A stretch of DNA of 32,380 nucleotides from the NCBI GenBank assembly GCA_964568825.1, contig CAZMSA010000015.1, positions 1 to 32,380 on the forward strand. The letters are read 5' to 3'. The first letter of the stretch is position 1. Every line of letters starts with the position of its first letter. Below, piece by piece: positions 22,847-30,711 of the stretch. The notes under the pieces are model-generated. The model did not search any database. It had not been told where the DNA came from and saw only the letters and a list, made by a program, of their open reading frames with translations. The translations under genes and the position numbers were made by a program. This DNA is from CAVVDT01 sp964568825 (GTDB taxonomy: Bacteria; Pseudomonadota; Alphaproteobacteria; Rhizobiales; Aestuariivirgaceae).

Positions 22847-23580
22847 TATTTCATCTGCTCGATGAGACGACGAGCGCCGGCGCCGTGGCGTTGGGAGAAG
22901 TCGGCAAGCGCCTGGCGGCCACCGGCGGCATAGACGGCCGCGGCCTTGAGGATCTCGCGCAGGGTGCGCGGCGATGCGGTATCGAACCGGCACCAGGCGC
23001 CATGGGTGAGCCGGGCAATCTCCTTGAAGGCACGCTCGGCGGTCGGATCGCTTCCCTCCTGGAACATGAAGCAGGGTGTTCCCAAGAGCCCGATCTCGCC
23101 GGCCGTGGCGCACAATTCATCGATGTTTTCTTCCATGCAGTCGCCGACATAGACCATGGCGCCAACCTTGCCCTTGCCGATTTCAGCGCGCAGATGCTTG
23201 AGCACCCGGCCGATCTGGGTATTGCCGCCGCGGCAATCGACTTTGGTCATCAACGCCGCCAGTGCCTTGGGGTTCCCCACCCAGGATGAGGCGCGGCATT
23301 CACCAAAGCCGCGAAAATAGACGAGCTGCACATCCAGACCGCCGACCTTTGCGGTTTCTGCAAACATTTCGGCCTGGATGTCGAGGGCGCGATCCCACGT
23401 CGGCTGACGGCTCATGGTGGCGTCCATGGCAAACACCAGCCGTCCGCGCCGGCCGCTTGCCTTGGCGGCAGGCGGCATGGCCCTGACCTCGCTGAGGAAG
23501 GCCGAGATCTCCTCGCCGGAAGACGCCGGAGGTGCCGCGTCGGGACGCGCAACCGGCATCGCTGGTTTCTTCTCGCTCAT
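22846..23580 (-). CDS. VWA (von Willebrand factor A) domain protein
   Basis: A cytoplasmic 244-aa protein made mostly of one VWA fold. After a Pro/Ala-rich leader (to about 45) comes RLVFAMDATMSRQPTWD with MIDAS residues Asp53, Thr55 and Ser57. The other metal contacts can be placed at Thr121 (GGNTQIGRV) and Asp147 (YVGDCMEE). There is no signal peptide or membrane segment. VWA domains in bacteria often assist assembly of metal-dependent or AAA+ complexes, but no partner enzyme is present. The start at 23580 (MSEKK) was chosen because the sequence upstream lacks domain similarity and GAAGG precedes it closely. It is coupled to the Tim14-like J-protein, suggesting a joint role. Confidence 0.85.
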   Translation of the reverse strand: MSEKKPAMPVARPDAAPPASSGEEISAFLSEVRAMPPAAKASGRRGRLVFAMDATMSRQPTWDRALDIQAEMFAETAKVGGLDVQLVYFRGFGECRASSWVGNPKALAALMTKVDCRGGNTQIGRVLKHLRAEIGKGKVGAMVYVGDCMEENIDELCATAGEIGLLGTPCFMFQEGSDPTAERAFKEIARLTHGAWCRFDTASPRTLREILKAAAVYAAGGRQALADFSQRHGAGARRLIEQMK

Positions 23581-23699
23581 GACCTTCGAACCTATCGCTG
23601 TTGCGCAAGATGCAGCCGCGTCAACCTCGGCCCGGAATATAGGCGAGACCGGCAGGCACTGCATCCCCCTGCTTGAAGGCAAATTCGTCCAGGGAGGTG

Positions 23700-24437
23700 C
23701 TAACGTCGGGGGTTGGTCAGCCAATCCAGAATGGGCCGACCGGGAGCGAAATGCTCGTCGATCTGATCGACACAGGCCGCCATTATCGCCAGCATGAACT
23801 GCGAGGAAGCCAGCAGTCGCGCTGATTCATCGACGATCAGCGTAAAGGTGGTGGGGACGGTTGCCCAAGCCTCGATGCCCAAATGGATACCATACAGCAC
23901 AAACCCGGCGACGAGGAATTCCAGCACCAGAGCGGGACGCCAGAATTCCCTGGCGAACAGCGCGATTGCCGCCGCACCGCCCAATGTGCTCATCACTACC
24001 TCGAAAACAAACCAGGCACTCAACTGTACCGGTATCGCCACTGGGGTCCACGGCATCGCCGCAACACGCATTCCCAGTATGGCGGCGAGATCGTCGAGGG
24101 CCATGAATCCCAGCCCGGCCGCGACGACCAGCCAGTTATGGATGCGCCAGGTGTGCGGCAGCTTGCGCTTGATGTAGAAGTTCAGCACCGCTGCCAGCGC
24201 CGCCGCCGCCAGCATCAGCGAGGAAGCCGCGGCAATCATGCCGACCTGGCCGAATTGCCTGGCACTGTCATAGGCCGGCACCGAACCTGTCGCGCCGAGG
24301 ACATAGAGCACGATCAACGGCGGAAACAGGCAACTCATGACGGTCATGGTCATCGATCTGGGTTGGTTGCGCCTGTCAGCACCGAAATGATGCCTGGTCT
24401 TTCTCGGCATGGGGTATGGGCTCATTTGCGGGATCAT
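23700..24437 (-). CDS. Integral membrane protein, about six helices, unknown function
   Basis: The 245-aa product starts with a soluble basic leader (about 28 residues) and has roughly six hydrophobic segments. Several carry charged residues within the membrane (FMALDDLAAILGM, FVLYGIHLGIEAW, LIVDESARLLASSQF), suggesting a transporter, sensor or cofactor site. I recognise no named family. AGGAGGG 8 bases before the ATG at 24437 decides the start, although TMTVM starts are possible closer to the first helix. The ATG overlaps the stop of the upstream 64-aa frame by four bases. The VWA gene follows 119 bases downstream on the same strand; a link to it is unproven. Confidence 0.68.
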   Translation of the reverse strand: MIPQMSPYPMPRKTRHHFGADRRNQPRSMTMTVMSCLFPPLIVLYVLGATGSVPAYDSARQFGQVGMIAAASSLMLAAAALAAVLNFYIKRKLPHTWRIHNWLVVAAGLGFMALDDLAAILGMRVAAMPWTPVAIPVQLSAWFVFEVVMSTLGGAAAIALFAREFWRPALVLEFLVAGFVLYGIHLGIEAWATVPTTFTLIVDESARLLASSQFMLAIMAACVDQIDEHFAPGRPILDWLTNPRR

Positions 24438-24628
24438 CTGACGGCCCTCCTGTCGAGGTCTTCGAGGATCCCCCCGCGACCACATGCCTTGTGGTCGGCC
24501 GCAGGCGCATTGGAGAGGATTGCGCAGGAAATGGCTTCTTGGTGAAGCACCTGGGCAGTCAAGTCGACGATGGCGCCAAGGGCGACCAGCGGCAGGATCA
24601 CGATTTGAATTTGCTTGTGCATGGTCAT
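24434..24628 (-). CDS. Small single-helix membrane protein, 64 aa, hypothetical
   Basis: The frame encodes a basic start (MTMHKQ), one hydrophobic helix (IQIVILPLVALGAIVDL) and a soluble Arg/Asp-rich tail (RGGILEDLDRRAVR). AAGAAG lies about 6 bases upstream of the ATG at 24628. Its stop overlaps the next gene start in ATGA form, a sign of translational coupling and the main argument that it is translated. A cleavable signal peptide is not obvious. It could be a leader gene for, or small partner of, the six-helix protein. No family is recognised. Confidence 0.5.
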   Translation of the reverse strand: MTMHKQIQIVILPLVALGAIVDLTAQVLHQEAISCAILSNAPAADHKACGRGGILEDLDRRAVR

Positions 24629-24883
24629 CGTGTCTTCTTTTTGGGGTTTGCACCCTTAACCATGCAAAGCGACCGCCAATATCGGCACCTCCCGCCCCCT
24701 CCCCGGCGGCTTTGATCCGTGGTGGTGAAGGAGCCATTAACGCCCTGTCTCAATCGAAAGTGTTGTTTACACATTGGTGGCGATTTCTGTGGCTTTGCGC
24801 CATGGCCGGAGCCCATGGCGGTTTCGGCTTGATCGATCTCCCCGCCAGCCGTTAGATCGAACCGCGCCATGAGGAGGTGCTTC

Positions 24884-26371
24884 ATGCCGGGACATATTCT
24901 TGCCATCGACCAGGGAACGACGTCGTCGCGGGCCATCGTCTTCGATGCCAAGTGTCGCATAGCGGGACAGGGCCAGCGCGAGTTCGCCCAGCACTATCCC
25001 CGCTCCGGCTGGGTCGAGCACGATCCCGAAGATATCTGGGCAACAACCGTCTCGACCTGCCGCGAGGCCATGCAAAGGGCAGGCGTTACCGCCGCCGGGG
25101 TTGCCGCCATCGGCATTACCAACCAGCGCGAGACGGTGGTGGTGTGGGACCGGCGTACCGGCAAACCCATCCACCCGGCCATCGTCTGGCAGGACCGCCG
25201 CACCGCATATGTGTGCAGCGCGCTGAAGGATGCCGGCCACGAACCAGACGTCGCAGCCAGGACCGGGCTGCTGCTCGATCCGTACTTTTCCGGCACCAAG
25301 GTCGCCTGGATCCTCGATAACGTGGACGGCGCCCGCGCTGCGGCCGCAGCCGGTCACCTGGCTTTCGGCACCATCGATTCGTTTCTCCTGTGGCGGCTGA
25401 CGGCCGGGCGGGTGCACGCAACCGATGCCACCAACGCCAGTCGCACCATGCTCTACGACATCACCGCGGGCCGCTGGCGCAGCAGCCTTGCCGATCTGTT
25501 GCGGGTCCCCCTGTCGGTGCTGCCCGAAGTCAAGGACTGCGCCGCGGATTTCGGCATGACCGACCCCGATGTCCTCGGCGGGGCCATCCGCATAGCCGGC
25601 ATCGCCGGCGACCAGCAGGCGGCGATGGTGGGGCAGGCCTGCTTCGAGCCGGGGATGATGAAATCGACTTACGGTACCGGTTGCTTTGCGCTGCTCAACA
25701 CGGGGGCGCAACACGTCGCCTCCGGGAACCGCCTCCTTACCACCATTGGATACCAGTTGGACGGCAAACCGACCTATGCGCTCGAAGGCTCGATCTTCAT
25801 TGCCGGGGCGGCAGTGCAATGGCTGCGCGACGGGCTCGGCATCATCGATACGGCCGCCCGTTCAGGAGAACTGGCGGCTGAGGCCGACGAGGAGCAAGAT
25901 ATCTACCTGGTGCCGGCCTTCGTCGGGCTCGGGGCACCTTACTGGGACGCTGAATGCCGTGGTGCAATCTATGGCCTGTCGCGCGGCAGCTCGGCCAGGG
26001 AACTGGCCCGCGCGGCGCTGGAGGCGGTGTGCTACCAGACCCGCGACCTCCTGGAGGCCATGCGCGGGGACTGGGGCGCGGCGCAGCGCACCGTCCTCAG
26101 GGTCGATGGCGGCATGGTGGCTTCGGACTGGACCATGCAGCGCCTCGCCGATCTCCTCGATGCGCCGGTCGACCGGCCGGCCGTGCTGGAGACCACCGCG
26201 CTGGGAGCGGCCTATCTCGCCGGCTTCAAGGCCGGGCTCTATCCCGCGCCCGCCGACTTCGCCCGCTTGTGGGCGTTGGAGCGGCGGTTCTCGCCGGACA
26301 TGCCCGACGCGTTGCGCCAACGCAAGATCGCCGGCTGGGCAAACGCCGTCCGCCGCACGCTGTCGCAATGA
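24884..26371 (+). CDS. glpK: Glycerol kinase
   Basis: Phosphorylates glycerol with ATP to sn-glycerol 3-phosphate. The 495-aa length is normal for this FGGY kinase. The ATP phosphate loop is LAIDQGTTSSRAIVFD, with Arg/Glu glycerol contacts in GITNQRETVVVWDR and Trp/Asp in AIVWQDRRT. The second phosphate loop is STYGTGCF and the adenosine region is VDGGMVASDWTMQRLADLLD, followed by ETTALGAAYLAGF. I start at 24884 because GAGGAGG (24871-24877) sits 6 bases upstream; the ATG at 24869 precedes that site. No glpD, glpF or glpR accompanies it here, unusual for a full glycerol regulon. It converges on glpX with 3 bases between stops. Confidence 0.97.
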   Translation: MPGHILAIDQGTTSSRAIVFDAKCRIAGQGQREFAQHYPRSGWVEHDPEDIWATTVSTCREAMQRAGVTAAGVAAIGITNQRETVVVWDRRTGKPIHPAIVWQDRRTAYVCSALKDAGHEPDVAARTGLLLDPYFSGTKVAWILDNVDGARAAAAAGHLAFGTIDSFLLWRLTAGRVHATDATNASRTMLYDITAGRWRSSLADLLRVPLSVLPEVKDCAADFGMTDPDVLGGAIRIAGIAGDQQAAMVGQACFEPGMMKSTYGTGCFALLNTGAQHVASGNRLLTTIGYQLDGKPTYALEGSIFIAGAAVQWLRDGLGIIDTAARSGELAAEADEEQDIYLVPAFVGLGAPYWDAECRGAIYGLSRGSSARELARAALEAVCYQTRDLLEAMRGDWGAAQRTVLRVDGGMVASDWTMQRLADLLDAPVDRPAVLETTALGAAYLAGFKAGLYPAPADFARLWALERRFSPDMPDALRQRKIAGWANAVRRTLSQ

Positions 26372-26374
26372 AGG

Positions 26375-27322
26375 CTACTTGGCGCGGCTGCGCTTCCTGA
26401 TCCAGCGCACCGCCCCGGTGGCCGAGCGCATCACCACGGTTTCGGTGGTGATGCAGCCGCCTTCAAAGCGCACGCCACGCAGCATCGAGCCGTCGGTAAC
26501 GCCGGTGGCGGCAAACATGACATCGCCGGAGGCCAGTTCCTCCAGTGAGAACTTGTAGTCGGGATCCTCGATGCCCATCTTGCGCGCCCGTTCGCGTTCA
26601 TCCGGCTTCTTGAGGATCAGTCGGCCTTGCATCTGGCCGCCGATGCAGCGCAGCGCCGCTGCCGCCAGGACGCCTTCGGGCGCCCCGCCGGTGCCGATAT
26701 AGATGTCGATGCCGGTTTCGGCCGGATCTGCCGTGTGGATGACGCCGGCCACGTCGCCATCGGTGATAAGCCGGATGGCGGCACCCGCCCGACGCACCCC
26801 GGCGATGAGCTCGGCATGACGCGGACGGTCGAGAATGCAGGCGGTGATTTCGGAGGTGGGGCAGCCCTTGGCCTCGGCCACCCGCTTGATGTTTTCTTCC
26901 GGCGTGGCGTCGAGATCAACGACGCCGGCCGGATAGCCGCCGCCGATGGCGATCTTCTGCATGTAGCAGTCGGGCGAATGCAAAAGGCTGCCGGCCTCGG
27001 CCATGGCGATCACCGAAAGCGCGTTGTGCATGGCCTTGGCGGCGAGTGTGGTGCCTTCCAGCGGGTCGAGGGCGATGTCAATCTTCTGGCCCTTGCCGGT
27101 ACCGACCTTCTCGCCGATGAACAGCATCGGGGCCTCGTCGCGCTCGCCCTCGCCAATGACCACCCTGCCATCCATCTCGATCATGTTGAGGGCGGTGCGC
27201 ATGGCATCGACAGCGACCTGGTCGGCCTCCTTCTCGCTGCCGCGCCCGCGCAGCCGTGCCGCCGCCACGGCCGCCGCCTCGGTAACCCGGGCGATTTCGA
27301 TGGTCATGATCCTGTTGAGCAC
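26375..27322 (-). CDS. glpX: Class II fructose-1,6-bisphosphatase GlpX
   Basis: Hydrolyses fructose 1,6-bisphosphate in gluconeogenesis; in autotrophs the class also serves the Calvin cycle, with some members acting on sedoheptulose bisphosphate. The 315-aa product has the metal and substrate motifs GEGERDEAP (57-65), ALDPLEGTT (84-92), TGGAPEGVLAAAALRCIGG and FAATGVTDGSML. The start is a GTG at 27322 with GGGGAGG 7 bases upstream; an ATG five codons in (27307) is the alternative. It lies 60 bases downstream of hom on the same strand, a neighbourhood common in Hyphomicrobiales, so the two may be co-transcribed. Confidence 0.95.
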   Translation of the reverse strand: MLNRIMTIEIARVTEAAAVAAARLRGRGSEKEADQVAVDAMRTALNMIEMDGRVVIGEGERDEAPMLFIGEKVGTGKGQKIDIALDPLEGTTLAAKAMHNALSVIAMAEAGSLLHSPDCYMQKIAIGGGYPAGVVDLDATPEENIKRVAEAKGCPTSEITACILDRPRHAELIAGVRRAGAAIRLITDGDVAGVIHTADPAETGIDIYIGTGGAPEGVLAAAALRCIGGQMQGRLILKKPDERERARKMGIEDPDYKFSLEELASGDVMFAATGVTDGSMLRGVRFEGGCITTETVVMRSATGAVRWIRKRSRAK

Positions 27323-27382
27323 GGTAATGCCTCCCCCGCGACGCTCTTGTTGGTTACTGGATTAACCGATCCGCGCGCCGGT

Positions 27383-28702
27383 TCAAAGGCGTTCGATGCG
27401 GATCATCCGCGGTTTTGAGGCCGCATGGCCCTCTTCCTCGATACGTTCGAGGGCGCCGCGCATGGCGCTTTCGAGCGTATCGTGGCTGATGAGAATGAAC
27501 GGTGCGGTGCGCCGCTTTCCCGTCGTGCCACCACCGGTGCTGACTGGAGCCCGCTGCACGATACTTTCAATTGATATGCCTTCTTCCGACAGCGTCCGGG
27601 CGACGGCGGCCACCTCGCCCGAGCGGTCGAAGAGCTCCAGCGCCACATAGTAACCGCCCTCGTGGGCGCGCATGCGGGCGCGGGAATAGGGTTTCAGCTT
27701 CGCCGCCGGCACACCGAAGGTGCTGACGCGGGTGCCGCGGGCGATATCGGCGATGTCGGAGAGGACGCTGGAGGCGGTGGGATGGGCGCCGGCGCCCTTG
27801 CCCTCAAGTATCAGCTCGCCGGCGAAGTCGCCCTTCACCGCAACGGCATTGAACACCCCGTCGACATCGGCGATCTGTGAGCCCACCGGTACCAGGGTGG
27901 GATGCACCCGCTGCTCGATGCCGTCGGCGGTGGCCACGCTGACGCCCAAAAGCTTGATCGTGTAGCCAAGGTTGGCGGCGTTGCGCATGTCGGCCAGGGT
28001 TATGTGTTCGATGCCCTCGATATAGATCGATTCGAGGTCGACCTCGGTGCCGAAGGCCAGCGAGGTGATGAGCGCCAGCTTGTGGGCGGTATCGAACCCA
28101 CCGATGTCGAAGGTCGGATCGGCCTCGGCATAGCCCAGCGCCTGCGCCTCGGCCAGCACGTCGGCGAAGTCGTGGCCCTCGTCAGCCATCTTGGTGAGAA
28201 TGTAGTTGCAGGTGCCGTTGAGGATGCCGAAAACCTGGCGCACCTGATTGCCGGCGAGGCTTTCGCGCAGCGTCTTGACGATCGGAATGCCACCGGCGAC
28301 GGCGGCCTCGAAATTGAGCGCTACACCCGCCGCATCGGCGAGGCGGGCAAACGCCGTGCCGTGATGGGCAAGCAGCGCCTTGTTGGCGGTGACCACCGGT
28401 TTGCCGGCCTTCAGGGCGGCCTCGACCGCCGCCTTGGCGGGATCGCCCTCGCCGCCCATCAATTCCACGAACACGTCGATCGTCTCGCTTGCTGCCATCG
28501 CAACAGGATCGCCGAACCATTCATACCGCGAGATATCGTGGCCGCCCCGGTCGCGCTTGCGGTCGCGGGCGCTGACCGCGACGACGGCGACGCTGACGCC
28601 GGTACGCTCCTCGATCAACCCGGTATGGCTGGCAAGCAGGTCGAGCAGGCCGGTGCCGACTGTGCCTAGGCCGGCGAGCCCGAGACGCAAAGTCGTTGTC
28701 AT
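27383..28702 (-). CDS. hom: Homoserine dehydrogenase
   Basis: Reduces aspartate semialdehyde to homoserine, the branch point to threonine, methionine and isoleucine. The 439-aa protein begins with the nucleotide-binding segment LGLAGLGTVGTGLLDLL (7-23). NKALLAHHG supplies the likely catalytic lysine of the first domain and FEAAVAGGIPIVKTLRESL the substrate region, followed by ILNGTCNYILTKM. A C-terminal ACT domain (about 350-430, YYVALELFDRSGEVAAVART) predicts threonine feedback. glpX follows 60 bases downstream. Upstream it diverges from phaC across 169 bases. Confidence 0.96.
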   Translation of the reverse strand: MTTTLRLGLAGLGTVGTGLLDLLASHTGLIEERTGVSVAVVAVSARDRKRDRGGHDISRYEWFGDPVAMAASETIDVFVELMGGEGDPAKAAVEAALKAGKPVVTANKALLAHHGTAFARLADAAGVALNFEAAVAGGIPIVKTLRESLAGNQVRQVFGILNGTCNYILTKMADEGHDFADVLAEAQALGYAEADPTFDIGGFDTAHKLALITSLAFGTEVDLESIYIEGIEHITLADMRNAANLGYTIKLLGVSVATADGIEQRVHPTLVPVGSQIADVDGVFNAVAVKGDFAGELILEGKGAGAHPTASSVLSDIADIARGTRVSTFGVPAAKLKPYSRARMRAHEGGYYVALELFDRSGEVAAVARTLSEEGISIESIVQRAPVSTGGGTTGKRRTAPFILISHDTLESAMRGALERIEEEGHAASKPRMIRIERL

Positions 28703-28815
28703 CGCGTGTCGATCCGAATGTGGAGGCGGTCTTCAGGTGGCCGCTTTATGACCGCAAAGCCTTCATTTGTCTACAAACACCGTGTACCGCAGGCGGCAAA
28801 TTCGCAAATGTCGAT

Positions 28816-28844
28816 TTGAAACCGTCGCAGCTTGTGACTAAGCT
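28816..28844 (+). promoter_or_regulatory. Candidate promoter of phaC
   Basis: TTGAAA (28816-28821) and TAAGCT (28839-28844) are spaced by 17 bases, with transcription starting near 28851 and a leader of about 20 bases. The -35 is good, the -10 weak. No TGCA-type repeat like the one at the phasin promoter is present between hom and phaC. Confidence 0.35.
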
Positions 28845-28871
28845 TGCCTGCGACAAAAGAGAGCATCCCCC

Positions 28872-30680
28872 ATGACCGATGGCAAGCCCAGCCCCAATGC
28901 CGACTACAGCCTCGCCGATCCGGGCGAGTTCATGCGCAACATGACGCGGGTCATGGACCGCGCCGCCGCCGTGGCGCAGCTTTTCGCCGGGCGCAAGGAG
29001 CAGGTTGAGCCCGACACCACCTCCCAGCCGACGTTTGAACAGATGACGAGGACCTTTGCCGAGATCGGCCGCACCTATGCCGACCGTCCCGACAAGCTAT
29101 TGGAGGCGCAATACGAACTGTGGCAGGGCCATTCGCGCATCTGGCAGAATGCCTGGCGGCGGTTTCTCGGCGAGACGGTCGAGCCGGTGGTCGAGCCCGA
29201 GCGCTCCGACCGCCGCTTCAAGGACCATGACTGGGAGAAGAACCAGGTCTTCGATTTCCTCAAGCAATCCTACCTTTTAACCGCCCGCTGGGCTCACGAT
29301 CTGGTGGTCGAGGCCGACGGGATCGACGACCACACCCGCCAGAAGGCGCGCTTTTATGTGGACCAGATCGCCAATGCGCTGGCCCCCACCAACTTCGCCA
29401 TCACCAACCCGGAGGTGTTGCGGCTGACGCTGGCCTCGAACGGCGCCAATCTGGCCGAGGGGCTGGACAACCTGCTGAAGGACCTGAAGGCGGGCGACGG
29501 TTCCCTGCAAATCAGGCAGACCGATGCATCGGCCTTCGAGGTGGGGCGCAACATGGCTCTGAGCCCCGGCAAGGTGGTGTTCCGCAACGAGCTGATCGAG
29601 CTCATCCAGTACGCGCCCTCGACGCCGAAGGTCTACGAGCGCCCGCTCCTGATCGTGCCGCCATGGATCAACAAGTTCTATATCCTCGACCTCAACCCGG
29701 CCAAATCCTTCATTTCCTGGGCGGTGGCGCAGGGGCTGACGGTGTTCGTGGTGTCGTGGGTGAACCCCGATGACCGCCTCGCCATGAAGACCTTTGCCGA
29801 TTATATGCGCGACGGCGTCATGGCGGCGCTCGAGGCGATCGAGGCGGCAACCGGGGAAAGAATCGTCAACGCCATCGGCTATTGCATCGGCGGCACGCTG
29901 TTGTCGGCGACGCTTGGATACATGGCCGCCACAAAGGACGAGCGCATCGCCTCGGCCACCTTCTTTGCCGCCCAGGTGGATTTCGAGAAGGCCGGCGATC
30001 TTCTGGTGTTCGTCGATGAGGAACAGGTCTCGGGCGTCGAGCGCCAGATGGCCGGCAAGGGCTATCTCGAAGGCAAGCACATGGCGAACGCCTTCAACCT
30101 GTTGCGTTCCAACGACCTCATCTGGTCCTACGTCGTCTCCAACTACCTGAAAGGCAAGGATCCGGTTCCCTTCGACCTCCTCTACTGGAATTCCGATTCG
30201 ACCCGCATGCCGGCCGCGGTGCATTCGTTCTATCTGCGCGAGTGCTACCTCAACAACCACCTGTCGCAAGGCCGCATGGTGCTCGACGGCGTGCGCATCG
30301 ACCTCAAGAAGGTGAAGCTACCGGTCTACAACCTGACCGCCCGTGAGGACCACATCGCGCCGCTTGCCTCATCGTTCCGTATCGGCCAGTTCCTCGGCGG
30401 CGAGACGCGTCTGGTGGTTGCCGGCTCCGGCCACATCGCCGGCGTCATCAATCCGCCGGATGCGGGGAAATACCAGTACTGGACCAACGACAAGGGTGCC
30501 GAAACGCTGGAGGACTGGTTGAAGGGCGCTGCTGAGCAACCCGGTTCGTGGTGGCCCGACTGGGCGGAATGGATCGGCAAGCTGTCGGGCAAGAAGGTCC
30601 CTGCCCGCCAGCCCGGCGACGGCAAGCTGAAAGCCCTGGAGGATGCACCGGGCACGTACGTAAAGGTGCAAGGCGACTAG
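28872..30680 (+). CDS. phaC: Class I poly(3-hydroxyalkanoate) polymerase PhaC
   Basis: Polymerises (R)-3-hydroxyacyl-CoA, mainly 3-hydroxybutyryl-CoA, to PHA on the granule surface. The 602-aa length fits class I. The N-terminal domain runs to about residue 200. The alpha/beta-hydrolase core carries the lipase-like box GYCIGG (336-341) with nucleophile Cys338, and the other catalytic residues are Asp493 (AREDHIAP) and His521 (GSGHIAGVINPP). PPWINKFYILDL and DWxxxWAxW-like end segments are typical. GAGAG upstream supports the start at 28872. PhaA, PhaB and PhaE are absent from the window, and the phasin lies 9 kb away. parE converges on it with 31 bases between stops. Confidence 0.97.
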   Translation: MTDGKPSPNADYSLADPGEFMRNMTRVMDRAAAVAQLFAGRKEQVEPDTTSQPTFEQMTRTFAEIGRTYADRPDKLLEAQYELWQGHSRIWQNAWRRFLGETVEPVVEPERSDRRFKDHDWEKNQVFDFLKQSYLLTARWAHDLVVEADGIDDHTRQKARFYVDQIANALAPTNFAITNPEVLRLTLASNGANLAEGLDNLLKDLKAGDGSLQIRQTDASAFEVGRNMALSPGKVVFRNELIELIQYAPSTPKVYERPLLIVPPWINKFYILDLNPAKSFISWAVAQGLTVFVVSWVNPDDRLAMKTFADYMRDGVMAALEAIEAATGERIVNAIGYCIGGTLLSATLGYMAATKDERIASATFFAAQVDFEKAGDLLVFVDEEQVSGVERQMAGKGYLEGKHMANAFNLLRSNDLIWSYVVSNYLKGKDPVPFDLLYWNSDSTRMPAAVHSFYLRECYLNNHLSQGRMVLDGVRIDLKKVKLPVYNLTAREDHIAPLASSFRIGQFLGGETRLVVAGSGHIAGVINPPDAGKYQYWTNDKGAETLEDWLKGAAEQPGSWWPDWAEWIGKLSGKKVPARQPGDGKLKALEDAPGTYVKVQGD

Positions 30681-30711
30681 GGTCCGGGCACCCCACCCAG
30701 CGTCGCCGCCT

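Noticed and set aside
29277..30269. A 330-codon minus-strand frame opposite phaC
   Set aside because: Shadow of phaC; composition and absence of motifs do not support a protein.
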